From the NCBI GenBank assembly GCA_030526935.1, contig JAUNBY010000178.1, positions 1 to 6,664 on the forward strand: a stretch of 6,664 bases of DNA, given 5' to 3'. Below are positions 1-5,694 of the stretch, one piece after another. The notes beneath the pieces were generated by a model. The model was not told where the DNA came from and ran no database searches. It saw only the letters and a program-made list of their open reading frames with translations. Numbering within the stretch: position 1 is the stretch's first letter; each line of letters starts with the position of its first letter. The position numbers were made by a program, and so were the translations under genes. The stretch is from Clostridia bacterium. GTDB taxonomy: Bacteria > Bacillota > Clostridia > Christensenellales > Aristaeellaceae.

Positions 1-25
1 ATTATTGCTATATTTTACTGTATTA

Positions 26-114
26 TTTTGTGCTGTTTTAAATGCTGTGGCCCTGCTTTCCAGCCAAGGCGGCAGCATTATAAAATTGGCTGATGTCTAC
101 ATTTTAACACAAAA
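26..114. repeat. Imperfect foldback (nested inverted repeat) in AT-rich intergenic DNA
   Basis: The inner arms at 41-52 and 68-79 pair over 12 positions with one wobble and one mismatch. The pairing continues outward as TTTTA at 36-40 with TAAAA at 81-85, after a bulged A. Further out, TTTTGTG at 26-32 pairs with CACAAAA at 108-114. There is no T-run after the stem on either strand, so it does not look like a normal intrinsic terminator. It could be a remnant of a small mobile element or an untranslated RNA structure. The pairing is visible, but its role is unknown. Confidence 0.4.
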
Positions 115-140
115 CCATGTATACCGTCATGCCGATTTTC

Positions 141-149
141 TGATATAAT
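141..149 (+). promoter_or_regulatory. Candidate extended -10 promoter, distal promoter of the HTH-cas3 operon
   Basis: A perfect TATAAT at 144-149 is preceded by TG one base upstream (TGA-TATAAT), which is the extended -10 form that can work without a good -35. No recognisable -35 lies 16-18 bases upstream. Transcription would begin near 156, giving a leader of about 150 bases before the first gene. That leader can fold: GTTTG at 193-197 pairs with CAAAC at 205-209, and CCGCT at 186-190 pairs with AGCGG at 234-238. Confidence 0.4.
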
Positions 150-237
150 GATTCCGATAACCAAGATCCATTTCTTTGAATTAAGCCGCTACGTTTGGTG
201 CAGGCAAACTGTAACCAGCGCCATATGTCGTAAAGCG

Positions 238-263
238 GAGGTTGAACGCGTTTTCGTCACCTC
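238..263. promoter_or_regulatory. Operator-like inverted repeat over the proximal promoter
   Basis: GAGGT at 238-242 and ACCTC at 259-263 are inverted copies. Between them lies the perfect 8-base palindrome AACGCGTT at 245-252. Together they cover the candidate -35 and most of the spacer of the promoter whose -10 is at 268-273. This is where a repressor would sit, and the first gene of the operon encodes a helix-turn-helix protein, so autoregulation is a reasonable inference. No binding evidence exists in the sequence itself. Confidence 0.25.
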
Positions 264-273
264 GATATATAAT
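242..273 (+). promoter_or_regulatory. Candidate proximal promoter of the HTH-cas3 operon
   Basis: A perfect TATAAT lies at 268-273 and an overlapping TATATA at 266-271. TTGAAC at 242-247 could be a -35; it is 18 bases from the TATATA version but 20 from TATAAT, so the spacing is not ideal. Transcription from here would start near 280. That leaves almost no leader for an ATG at 289 but a normal leader for the GTG at 316, which supports the downstream start of the first gene. Confidence 0.4.
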
Positions 274-304
274 GCCTGAAGAATTCATATGTCGCGCTTA
301 AGTG

Positions 305-309
305 GGAGG
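305..309 (+). promoter_or_regulatory. Ribosome binding site that decides the start of the HTH gene
   Basis: A full GGAGG lies six bases before the GTG at 316. The in-frame ATG at 289 has only GAAGAA ahead of it, which is a poor match to the ribosome. The cas3, nagD-like and glycosyltransferase genes here all have clear Shine-Dalgarno sequences at similar spacing, so the GTG is preferred. Confidence 0.6.
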
Positions 310-315
310 GATACG

Positions 316-1761
316 GTGGATATAGGGACATTTACATCAAAATTCATGCTAGAAAAAAAGTTAACGTTACAACAACTTGCGTCGCGGATGGGATACAAGA
401 GCAAGACCTCAGTCAGTCGCATTATACATGGCATGGCCAATCAGCAAAGCGTCGAGAACTTTGCGCGCTTACTGCCCGAACGATTTGAGCTTACGGATAG
501 TGAGGCAAAGGAACTGTCTGAATCGTTGCAGATAACGTTGTTCGGAAGGCGCGGCTATATGGTGCAACAAGAGATGTGGACGTTTTTGCGTCGCAAAGCC
601 GTAAACGACGAGAGCGAAGCCGTCGTAGAGGAAGTAGCCGGCGAGTTTTACGGACGTATAGACGATATATACGCCTCGGCGTCGGATATTCGCGTTACGC
701 TTATCAATTGTCCTTATGCAGGGATATACGGACAACTGAAGTCGCTCATGCGCAAAACGGACGCACAAGTCGATCACTACGTCACCGCGGATGACGACTG
801 TGTGCGCACAGTTCACGCGATAAACGCGCTGATGGCCATATTCTATGAAAAAAGATATTCCGGGTATTTGCACGCGATCAGCCCGAAGCGCGACCGCGCG
901 GAACCAAACGGGATTTCAAGGGCGGACGTCATGCTGTGCGAATACACGGATTCGCTCGGGCGTGAACGCGAGGACGTCATCGTCTTCGACTCTGATTTTC
1001 ACGGCTTTGCCCAAACCAGAACGGGACGCGGCCTGTTCCGTAAACTTTACTCGCTTCCTGAGCGGGAATATACGGTTTTCAAGCGCTCGTATTTCGAGTA
1101 CGACGCCTTTGAAAACTATATTCAATATAGCGTGGACTACGCGGCGCTTGAGTATAACCGTCCGATCTATAAAATTAAGCCTGATATAGGGGTTGACTAT
1201 ATCTCTGCGGACATACTCGCCGACGCCGTGCTCGAAGGGCCAATGTCTCAAAAAGACGGCTCTTTTATCGATACGATCACTCAGCTTAAAAGCATATATG
1301 AAAAGCGCACCGAAGACACATATAAAAAACATAAACCATCGCATGTAATTTACAAGCAATCCGCAATGAAGCGCTTTGCCCAAACCGGGAGGACCACGGA
1401 TCACTTCTGGGGTATGCGTCCTTTTACAAAGAGTGAGAGAATCTCAATTTTAAATCAGCTTCTCAGGCATCAGAAAAGCAATCCTTACTTCCATATATAT
1501 TTTCTGCGAGATGACGACGCCATGGGGGATCTGGAGATAGCTCTGTACGAGGGCAAGGGCGTATTGATACTCGACGCCAACACCGACTACGACCTGGCTC
1601 GCGGCCATGCCGAGGCTATGATAACTCATCAGGAATTCATTCGCCTTTTCAAAGAATTCTATCTTGAGACATTGCTGCAGCACAACGTGACGACCCAGGT
1701 GGAAACGACGAGGTTGTTAATAGAAATGATACATCTATGTGAGGATTCCAATGAAGCTTAA
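316..1761 (+). CDS. XRE-like helix-turn-helix protein with a large unassigned C-terminal region, first gene of a cas3 operon
   Basis: A 481-residue cytoplasmic protein with no signal peptide or membrane segment evident. Residues about 5-45 form an XRE-type helix-turn-helix: the stretch TLQQLASRMGYKSKTSVSRI (17-36) has the usual Q-LA-G-S-I spacing, so it probably binds DNA. The remaining roughly 430 residues match no family I can name. They contain a possible alpha/beta segment (ITLINCPYAG-like, near 130) and a second one near 400 (YFHIYFLRDDD) followed by helices, which could be a ligand-sensing or effector domain. The GTG start was chosen for its strong GGAGG; the ATG at 289 would add nine residues. 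The last 11 bases overlap the start of cas3, so the two are transcribed together and probably translationally coupled. The likely role is regulator or sensor for cas3, by inference from position. DNA binding is fairly likely; the C-terminal function is unknown. Confidence 0.85.
   Translation: MDIGTFTSKFMLEKKLTLQQLASRMGYKSKTSVSRIIHGMANQQSVENFARLLPERFELTDSEAKELSESLQITLFGRRGYMVQQEMWTFLRRKAVNDESEAVVEEVAGEFYGRIDDIYASASDIRVTLINCPYAGIYGQLKSLMRKTDAQVDHYVTADDDCVRTVHAINALMAIFYEKRYSGYLHAISPKRDRAEPNGISRADVMLCEYTDSLGREREDVIVFDSDFHGFAQTRTGRGLFRKLYSLPEREYTVFKRSYFEYDAFENYIQYSVDYAALEYNRPIYKIKPDIGVDYISADILADAVLEGPMSQKDGSFIDTITQLKSIYEKRTEDTYKKHKPSHVIYKQSAMKRFAQTGRTTDHFWGMRPFTKSERISILNQLLRHQKSNPYFHIYFLRDDDAMGDLEIALYEGKGVLILDANTDYDLARGHAEAMITHQEFIRLFKEFYLETLLQHNVTTQVETTRLLIEMIHLCEDSNEA
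1741..1744 (+). promoter_or_regulatory. Ribosome binding site of cas3
   Basis: GAGG lies six bases before the ATG at 1751, inside the 3' end of the HTH gene. It favours this ATG over an in-frame GTG at 1739, which would overlap the ribosome site itself. Placing the site inside the upstream reading frame is typical of translational coupling. Confidence 0.6.
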
Positions 1762-3928
1762 TGATACCGCGCAACATAATAATAACGGCGGCTATATAGG
1801 GCACAAGCGCGATGATGGTAAAGCGCAGCCGTTGAGGGATCACTTGTACGGCGTCGCCCGGTTGGCGGAGGACTTTGCCAGGCCCTTTTCGGCAGGCGGC
1901 CACGCCGCGTTAACCGGAGATCTCCACGACGTCGGCAAATACGGCAGCGACGCTCAGGCTCGCATGAAAGACCCAAAGCGCGTGAAAAAGGTAGATCATT
2001 CAACCGCCGGGGTGCAACAGGCGTTCGCCCGGAGGGATGTATTGATGGCCTTCGCTATAGCAGGACATCACGGCGGTATGCCCGATATGGGCAGCAGAGC
2101 CTCAACGTCTGGAGACGGAACGCTTATGGGACGCGTCTTAAAGCAAATCCCCCGGGATTACGCTACAGGCATGAAGGAAATTTCGCTTCCGGACGCCTCC
2201 ACTCCCGCATGGCTCGACCTCAAAGATCGTTACGCCATGTCCTTCTATACGCGAATGCTGTTTTCGTGCCTTGTCGACGCCGACTTTCTTGATACAGAGG
2301 CCTTTATGCGCCCCGACGCTCCCGAACGGGGCGGCGGGGACGGTATGGAGGCGCTTTTTAACAGATTGATGGACAAAACCGCGAAGTGGGCAAATCCATC
2401 GAAAGCCATAAACAAAAAGCGATGCGACATACTCGCTCAATGCCTCGCGGCCGGGCAGATGCCTTGCGGGCTGTATTCCCTGACAGTTCCCACCGGCGGC
2501 GGAAAGACCGTCTCATCGCTGGCCTTCGCGCTCGCTCACGCTTTATATCACGGTAAGTCGCGAATCATATACGTCATACCATATACGAGCATTATAGATC
2601 AAAACGCCGCTATCTTTTCGGATATTCTCGGCGAAAACAACGTAATCAGTCATCACTCGGCAATCGACATGCCGGATGACCCGCTCGACGCGCAGGAAGA
2701 GTCCGAGAAGCGCCGCAGGCTGGCGAGCGAGAATTGGGACGCGCCAATTGTCGTAACGACAGCCGTACAGTTCTTCGAGTCCCTTCACGCTTCCCGACCC
2801 GGTAAGTGCCGAAAGCTTCACAACATTGCGAACAGCGTAGTGATATTTGACGAGGCTCAGATGATCCCCGTTAAATACCTTAAGCCCTGCGTAGCCGCAA
2901 TAGCGCAGCTGGTTCGCAATTACGATGTCACGGCGGTTTTGTGTACCGCGACTCAACCGTATTTAAAAGAGCTCTTTGCGCGGTTTGCCCCCGACATGAC
3001 GGCGCATGAAATATGCGCAGATGTGGAGGATATGTTTGAGTTTTTCAAACGTGTCAGCTTTCAAATGGAAGGCGAAATCGGGGAAACTGAGTTGGCCGCG
3101 CGTATATCCGCTGCCAGTCAGGTTCTTTGCATTGTCAATACCAGGGCGAGAGCCAGGCGCATTTACGATTTGCTTCCCCCTGAAAGCCGTTTTCACCTGT
3201 CGACGCTTATGACTGCTCGCCATAGGAAAAAAATCCTGGGTAGAATACGCGACCGTCTGAATGAGGGAAAGACATGTCGGGTGGTATCGACAAGCCTTAT
3301 AGAAGCGGGCGTTGACATTGACTTTCCGACCGTCTGGCGCGAGAAAGCGGGGCTGGATTCCATAATACAGGCCGCCGGGCGCTGCAACCGCGAAGCTGAA
3401 AACAGCCCCGGGGAAAGCGTGGTGCATGTATTCTCCTGTCCCGGCGCTGCGCCTTTGATGTTCCGTCAGAATATAGACGCCTCGGATGTAGCGATGAGCG
3501 CGGGATACTCTATCGACGATCCCGCCTGCGTCGAGATGTATTTCAAGAGCCTGTACAAGTTTAAGGGCGATTCAATCGATCAGAAAAAGATATTGGAAAA
3601 ATGCGAGAATATGGAGTTCAGAACCGTAGCGAATGAATTCAAACTGATAGACGAGAACACAATGGCAATCTACATACCCGACGCGACGGACGAAAAAAAC
3701 GTCGCCGCCCTTAACGCCCTGCGTCACGGCGAATATACCCGCGAGACGCTGCGTCGCCTCGCAACGAGCGCCGTAAACGTATACGAAAGTCACCTTATCG
3801 CGCTTTTGTCCGCCGGCAAACTCGAATGCACCGCGGACGGGTTCTATATACTGTCGGACATGGAAAGTTACAACTACGAGACGGGTCTGTCGCTGCAAAG
3901 CGATCCGGGGTCTGGTATTTGGATATAG
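1751..3928 (+). CDS. cas3: CRISPR-associated helicase-nuclease Cas3 (HD + DExH, type I-C-like), orphan
   Basis: In type I CRISPR interference Cas3 is recruited by Cascade, nicks the displaced strand and degrades DNA while unwinding it with ATP. This 725-residue protein looks intact. The N-terminal HD nuclease has H31, H59-D60 (LHDVGK), H83, H106-H107 (AGHHGG) and D176 (LVDAD). The helicase has Walker A PTGGGKT (247-253), Walker B DEAQ (367-370), motif III CTATQP (398-403), the STSLIEAGVDIDFP segment (513-526) and motif VI QAAGRCNRE (540-548). A C-terminal domain follows, ending in an ETGL-type tail common in Cas3. HD-before-helicase order and overall resemblance suggest subtype I-C, where 725 residues is slightly short; subtype is less certain than family. 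It overlaps the HTH gene and is followed directly by a terminator, with no cas5, cas8, cas7, cas4, cas1 or cas2. It could serve a Cascade elsewhere or act with its HTH partner alone. Confidence 0.95.
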   Translation: MKLNDTAQHNNNGGYIGHKRDDGKAQPLRDHLYGVARLAEDFARPFSAGGHAALTGDLHDVGKYGSDAQARMKDPKRVKKVDHSTAGVQQAFARRDVLMAFAIAGHHGGMPDMGSRASTSGDGTLMGRVLKQIPRDYATGMKEISLPDASTPAWLDLKDRYAMSFYTRMLFSCLVDADFLDTEAFMRPDAPERGGGDGMEALFNRLMDKTAKWANPSKAINKKRCDILAQCLAAGQMPCGLYSLTVPTGGGKTVSSLAFALAHALYHGKSRIIYVIPYTSIIDQNAAIFSDILGENNVISHHSAIDMPDDPLDAQEESEKRRRLASENWDAPIVVTTAVQFFESLHASRPGKCRKLHNIANSVVIFDEAQMIPVKYLKPCVAAIAQLVRNYDVTAVLCTATQPYLKELFARFAPDMTAHEICADVEDMFEFFKRVSFQMEGEIGETELAARISAASQVLCIVNTRARARRIYDLLPPESRFHLSTLMTARHRKKILGRIRDRLNEGKTCRVVSTSLIEAGVDIDFPTVWREKAGLDSIIQAAGRCNREAENSPGESVVHVFSCPGAAPLMFRQNIDASDVAMSAGYSIDDPACVEMYFKSLYKFKGDSIDQKKILEKCENMEFRTVANEFKLIDENTMAIYIPDATDEKNVAALNALRHGEYTRETLRRLATSAVNVYESHLIALLSAGKLECTADGFYILSDMESYNYETGLSLQSDPGSGIWI

Positions 3929-3950
3929 GATCATGACGCTCATAGGTATA

Positions 3951-3988
3951 TGGAAGGAGGCGCCACAGGACGCCTCCTTCCATTTTAT
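3951..3988 (+). terminator. Strong intrinsic terminator of the HTH-cas3 operon
   Basis: A perfect 12-bp GC-rich stem (TGGAAGGAGGCG at 3951-3962 with its complement at 3971-3982) closes an 8-base loop and is followed at once by TTTTAT. It starts 22 bases after the cas3 stop, so the operon ends here and no further cas gene is co-transcribed. Confidence 0.85.
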
Positions 3989-4156
3989 ACCACACGACAT
4001 TCCACCCCGGTGAGACGGGCATATGTGGCAAATATGTTACTCCATACCAAAACCTCATCATTTCTGACCGCTCCAGCTTCAGTATATTATGTTTACTCCG
4101 GTTGCCAATGAAAAACGATATAAATATTTACACCCTTGCGGATTGCTTATAAACCC

Positions 4157-4194
4157 GACAAAGCCCTTGAAACAGGCGTTTCAAGGGCTTTGTC
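4157..4194 (-). terminator. Long hairpin terminator after tRNA-Arg, possibly bidirectional
   Basis: A perfect 17-bp inverted repeat (4157-4173 and 4178-4194) closes a 4-base loop. It begins two bases past the tRNA CCA end on the - strand. The AAAGCCC...GGGCTTT outer portion supplies T-residues in both directions, but the free T-run after the stem is weak (GGGTTTAT on the - strand). It may also end read-through from the glycosyltransferase operon, which lies upstream on the same strand. The 168 bases between this hairpin and the cas3 terminator hold no gene I can support. Confidence 0.75.
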
Positions 4195-4196
4195 AC

Positions 4197-4272
4197 TGGC
4201 GCGCCCGACACGATTCGAACGTGCGATCTTTCGAGTCGGAGTCGAACACTCTATCCTCTGAGCTACGGGCGC
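4197..4272 (-). tRNA. tRNA-Arg (anticodon CCG)
   Basis: A 76-base cloverleaf with the CCA encoded. The acceptor stem GCGCCCG/CGGGCGC is perfect with a G discriminator. The D stem GCTC/GAGT has one wobble and a GG-containing loop. The anticodon stem TTCGA/TCGAA is perfect, with loop CTCCGAC giving anticodon CCG at 4237-4239, which reads the arginine codon CGG. The variable loop is five bases, and the T arm GCACG/CGTGT carries the standard TTCGAAT loop. It has its own promoter and a hairpin terminator right behind it. Confidence 0.96.
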
Positions 4273-4284
4273 ACAACAGAATAC

Positions 4285-4313
4285 ATTATATTTCTTTATT
4301 CCGCGCCAAACAA
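4285..4313 (-). promoter_or_regulatory. Promoter of tRNA-Arg
   Basis: Reading leftward, TTGTTT (4308-4313) and TATAAT (4285-4290) are separated by exactly 17 bases. Transcription would begin near 4279, about seven bases before the mature tRNA 5' end. The -35 hexamer is flanked by a direct repeat of GCGCC at 4303-4307 and 4314-4318. Confidence 0.65.
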
Positions 4314-4334
4314 GCGCCTTTGTGTAAAGCTTCA

Positions 4335-4354
4335 CATATTAATATGGCGCGCCA
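4335..4354. repeat. Two touching perfect palindromes upstream of tRNA-Arg
   Basis: CATATTAATATG (4335-4346) is a perfect 12-base palindrome. TGGCGCGCCA (4345-4354) is a perfect 10-base palindrome sharing two bases with it. The core TGGCGCGCC also occurs at 4197-4205, where it forms the 3' end of the tRNA on the other strand. The role is unknown; a protein-binding site upstream of the tRNA promoter or a chance copy of the tRNA end are both possible. Confidence 0.4.
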
Positions 4355-4415
4355 ATGAGCGGTTTCGCTCCATGTTGCGAGGAGAATTCCCGTGCGCCAG
4401 ACCCCGGTTATTTCC

Positions 4416-4435
4416 TTCAAAATCAGCATTTTGAA
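4416..4435. other. AT-rich hairpin just after the glycosyltransferase stop
   Basis: A perfect 8-bp stem (TTCAAAAT with ATTTTGAA) closes a 4-base loop, ten bases past the stop codon on the - strand. It lacks a GC-rich stem and a following T-run, so termination here would be weak. A second small hairpin lies at 4355-4373. Some transcripts may run on into the tRNA gene. Confidence 0.35.
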
Positions 4436-4445
4436 TAGCGTCCGC

Positions 4446-5645
4446 TTATCCGGGATATATCTTTGAGAAGTATCGCCTGAAGGCTTCGCGGCTGTGGTTG
4501 GTCATTAGCATCATCCTCTTTTTGGGAGGAACGTGCTGAAGCGTTTCTGCCTCGTCGTGAATTATTTGGGCAATATTTATCGCATTGTCGAGGTTTCTGT
4601 ATTCGCGTTCGGCGTTTCTTATTTCGCGCAGACGCTTTCCCCCGTCGCGCATGAGAGTTCCGACGATGGAGGCTATTATATCGGGATTTGAACAGATCAC
4701 TCCCAGATTATGCGCGATCATCATAGCGGGATTGTCCGCCTCCTGTCCCGGCAGCGAACCGGTTATGACCATGGGAAGTCCGAGCACAACCGCTTCCATC
4801 ATTGTGTTCGGGCTGCCGCGAAGTATTATCAAATCGCTTGACAGCATATATTCGTGTACGTCGGTTAAAAAGCCGTGCACCTTTATTCTGCTTCCGTATG
4901 AAGCGGTCTCCTTTTTAATCTTTTCATACATTTTTCTATTGCGCCCGCATATTACCTCAACGGTACAAAAGACGTTTTTAAGCAATTCCTCAGCATATCG
5001 AAGCAGATTTCCGCTTCCTTCTCCGCCTGACATTATAAGGCATTTCAATGGACGCGATCCGTCGTATTCCTCCGTGTCGCGCGTTCTCGCCGCTTCGGTG
5101 AATTGCGCTCGAGTGGGGAAGCCGCAAATCCGAAGCTTCTTGGGGGGCATTCCCTGCTTTATTGAGCATTCGTAAGCCTCCCTCGTCGGACAAAGCGTCA
5201 ATTTGGCCCTCGGATCGCACCATGCGGCGGTTATGTTTATAAGGTCGGCCTGCAACGCGTATACCGGTATGTCCAACTCGTAAAACTCCAGTATGTTCAG
5301 TATGGTGCCGTTGAAAAACGGGTGTACCGTAAGTATCAGGTCGGGCATAAACGTACATAGTTTGGCTATGAACCTGTCGTGTATCGCGACGGTCATGGGG
5401 TCTAAAAGCGCCTGCGGATGCTGATCCACGAGCGCGTAACTCATTTTCCAGAACTCCTTGGCGTTGCGGGTTATGGGGCCGTAGATCTTTGACATCTTCA
5501 CGCCCATCTTGCCGATAAGTTCAAAACCGTCGACAACGGTATATCGTATATCGTCGTATTTGTCGAACTGTTCGGTCAAAGCCTGCGCAATGGACGCGTG
5601 GCCGTGACCGGTGAAGTTGCTCGACAGAATCATTATCTTCTTCAA
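4446..5645 (-). CDS. GT28-type glycosyltransferase of the diacylglycerol glucosyltransferase / MGDG synthase family
   Basis: Probably a membrane-associated enzyme that transfers a sugar from a UDP-sugar to diacylglycerol, making glycolipids for the membrane or as a lipoteichoic acid anchor; the exact sugar cannot be told. The 399 residues fit the family length. The N-terminal lipid-binding half opens with MILSSNFTGHGHASIAQAL (residues 5-23), equivalent to the family's G-GH motif, and has VHPF at 107-110. The C-terminal nucleotide-sugar half has SGGEGSGN (206-213), ICGRN (232-236) and GSPNTMMEA followed by GSLPGQEADN (277-305). Where UgtP-like enzymes usually read KPGG before the T-E helix, this one reads RGSPN, so it is a divergent subgroup. 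The TTG start is supported by a well-placed AGGGAG and by the fit of MKKIMIL to the family N-terminus. It lies 49 bases after the HAD phosphatase and is probably co-transcribed with it. Confidence 0.85.
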   Translation of the reverse strand: MKKIMILSSNFTGHGHASIAQALTEQFDKYDDIRYTVVDGFELIGKMGVKMSKIYGPITRNAKEFWKMSYALVDQHPQALLDPMTVAIHDRFIAKLCTFMPDLILTVHPFFNGTILNILEFYELDIPVYALQADLINITAAWCDPRAKLTLCPTREAYECSIKQGMPPKKLRICGFPTRAQFTEAARTRDTEEYDGSRPLKCLIMSGGEGSGNLLRYAEELLKNVFCTVEVICGRNRKMYEKIKKETASYGSRIKVHGFLTDVHEYMLSSDLIILRGSPNTMMEAVVLGLPMVITGSLPGQEADNPAMMIAHNLGVICSNPDIIASIVGTLMRDGGKRLREIRNAEREYRNLDNAINIAQIIHDEAETLQHVPPKKRMMLMTNHSREAFRRYFSKIYPG

Positions 5646-5650
5646 TGTAA

Positions 5651-5656
5651 CTCCCT
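5651..5656 (-). promoter_or_regulatory. Ribosome binding site supporting a TTG start
   Basis: Reading leftward, AGGGAG lies five bases before the TTG at 5645-5643. The nearest in-frame ATG is four codons further on and too far from this site, so TTG is the preferred start of the glycosyltransferase. Confidence 0.65.
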
Positions 5657-5694
5657 CTCTGGCTTTAATGCAATGTTGGCATGTCTTTTTCCAT

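Noticed and set aside
1..288. CRISPR array or degenerate type I-C repeats upstream of the HTH gene
   Set aside because: No regularly spaced repeat of about 28-37 bases is present; the only repeated word is a 9-mer occurring twice.
916..1404. Open frame of 162 codons on the - strand within the HTH gene
   Set aside because: It is antisense to the HTH gene, which is overlapped by cas3 and has a good ribosome site; the reverse frame has neither promoter nor ribosome site.
3933..4013. Short frame of 26 codons after cas3, considered as a remnant of cas5
   Set aside because: It has no usable ribosome site, spans the terminator hairpin and shows no resemblance to a Cas5 N-terminus that I can recognise.
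4147..4335. Open frame of 62 codons on the - strand
   Set aside because: It reads through the tRNA itself and the terminator hairpin; the APVAQRIE-type translation is a known artefact of tRNA sequence.
4089..4358. Open frame of 89 codons on the + strand
   Set aside because: It runs antisense through the tRNA-Arg gene, and its translation is the familiar product of reading a tRNA on the wrong strand. No ribosome site is seen.
4585..5175. Open frame of 196 codons on the + strand
   Set aside because: It lies wholly antisense to the glycosyltransferase gene, has no recognisable domain, and reflects the codon pattern of the real gene.
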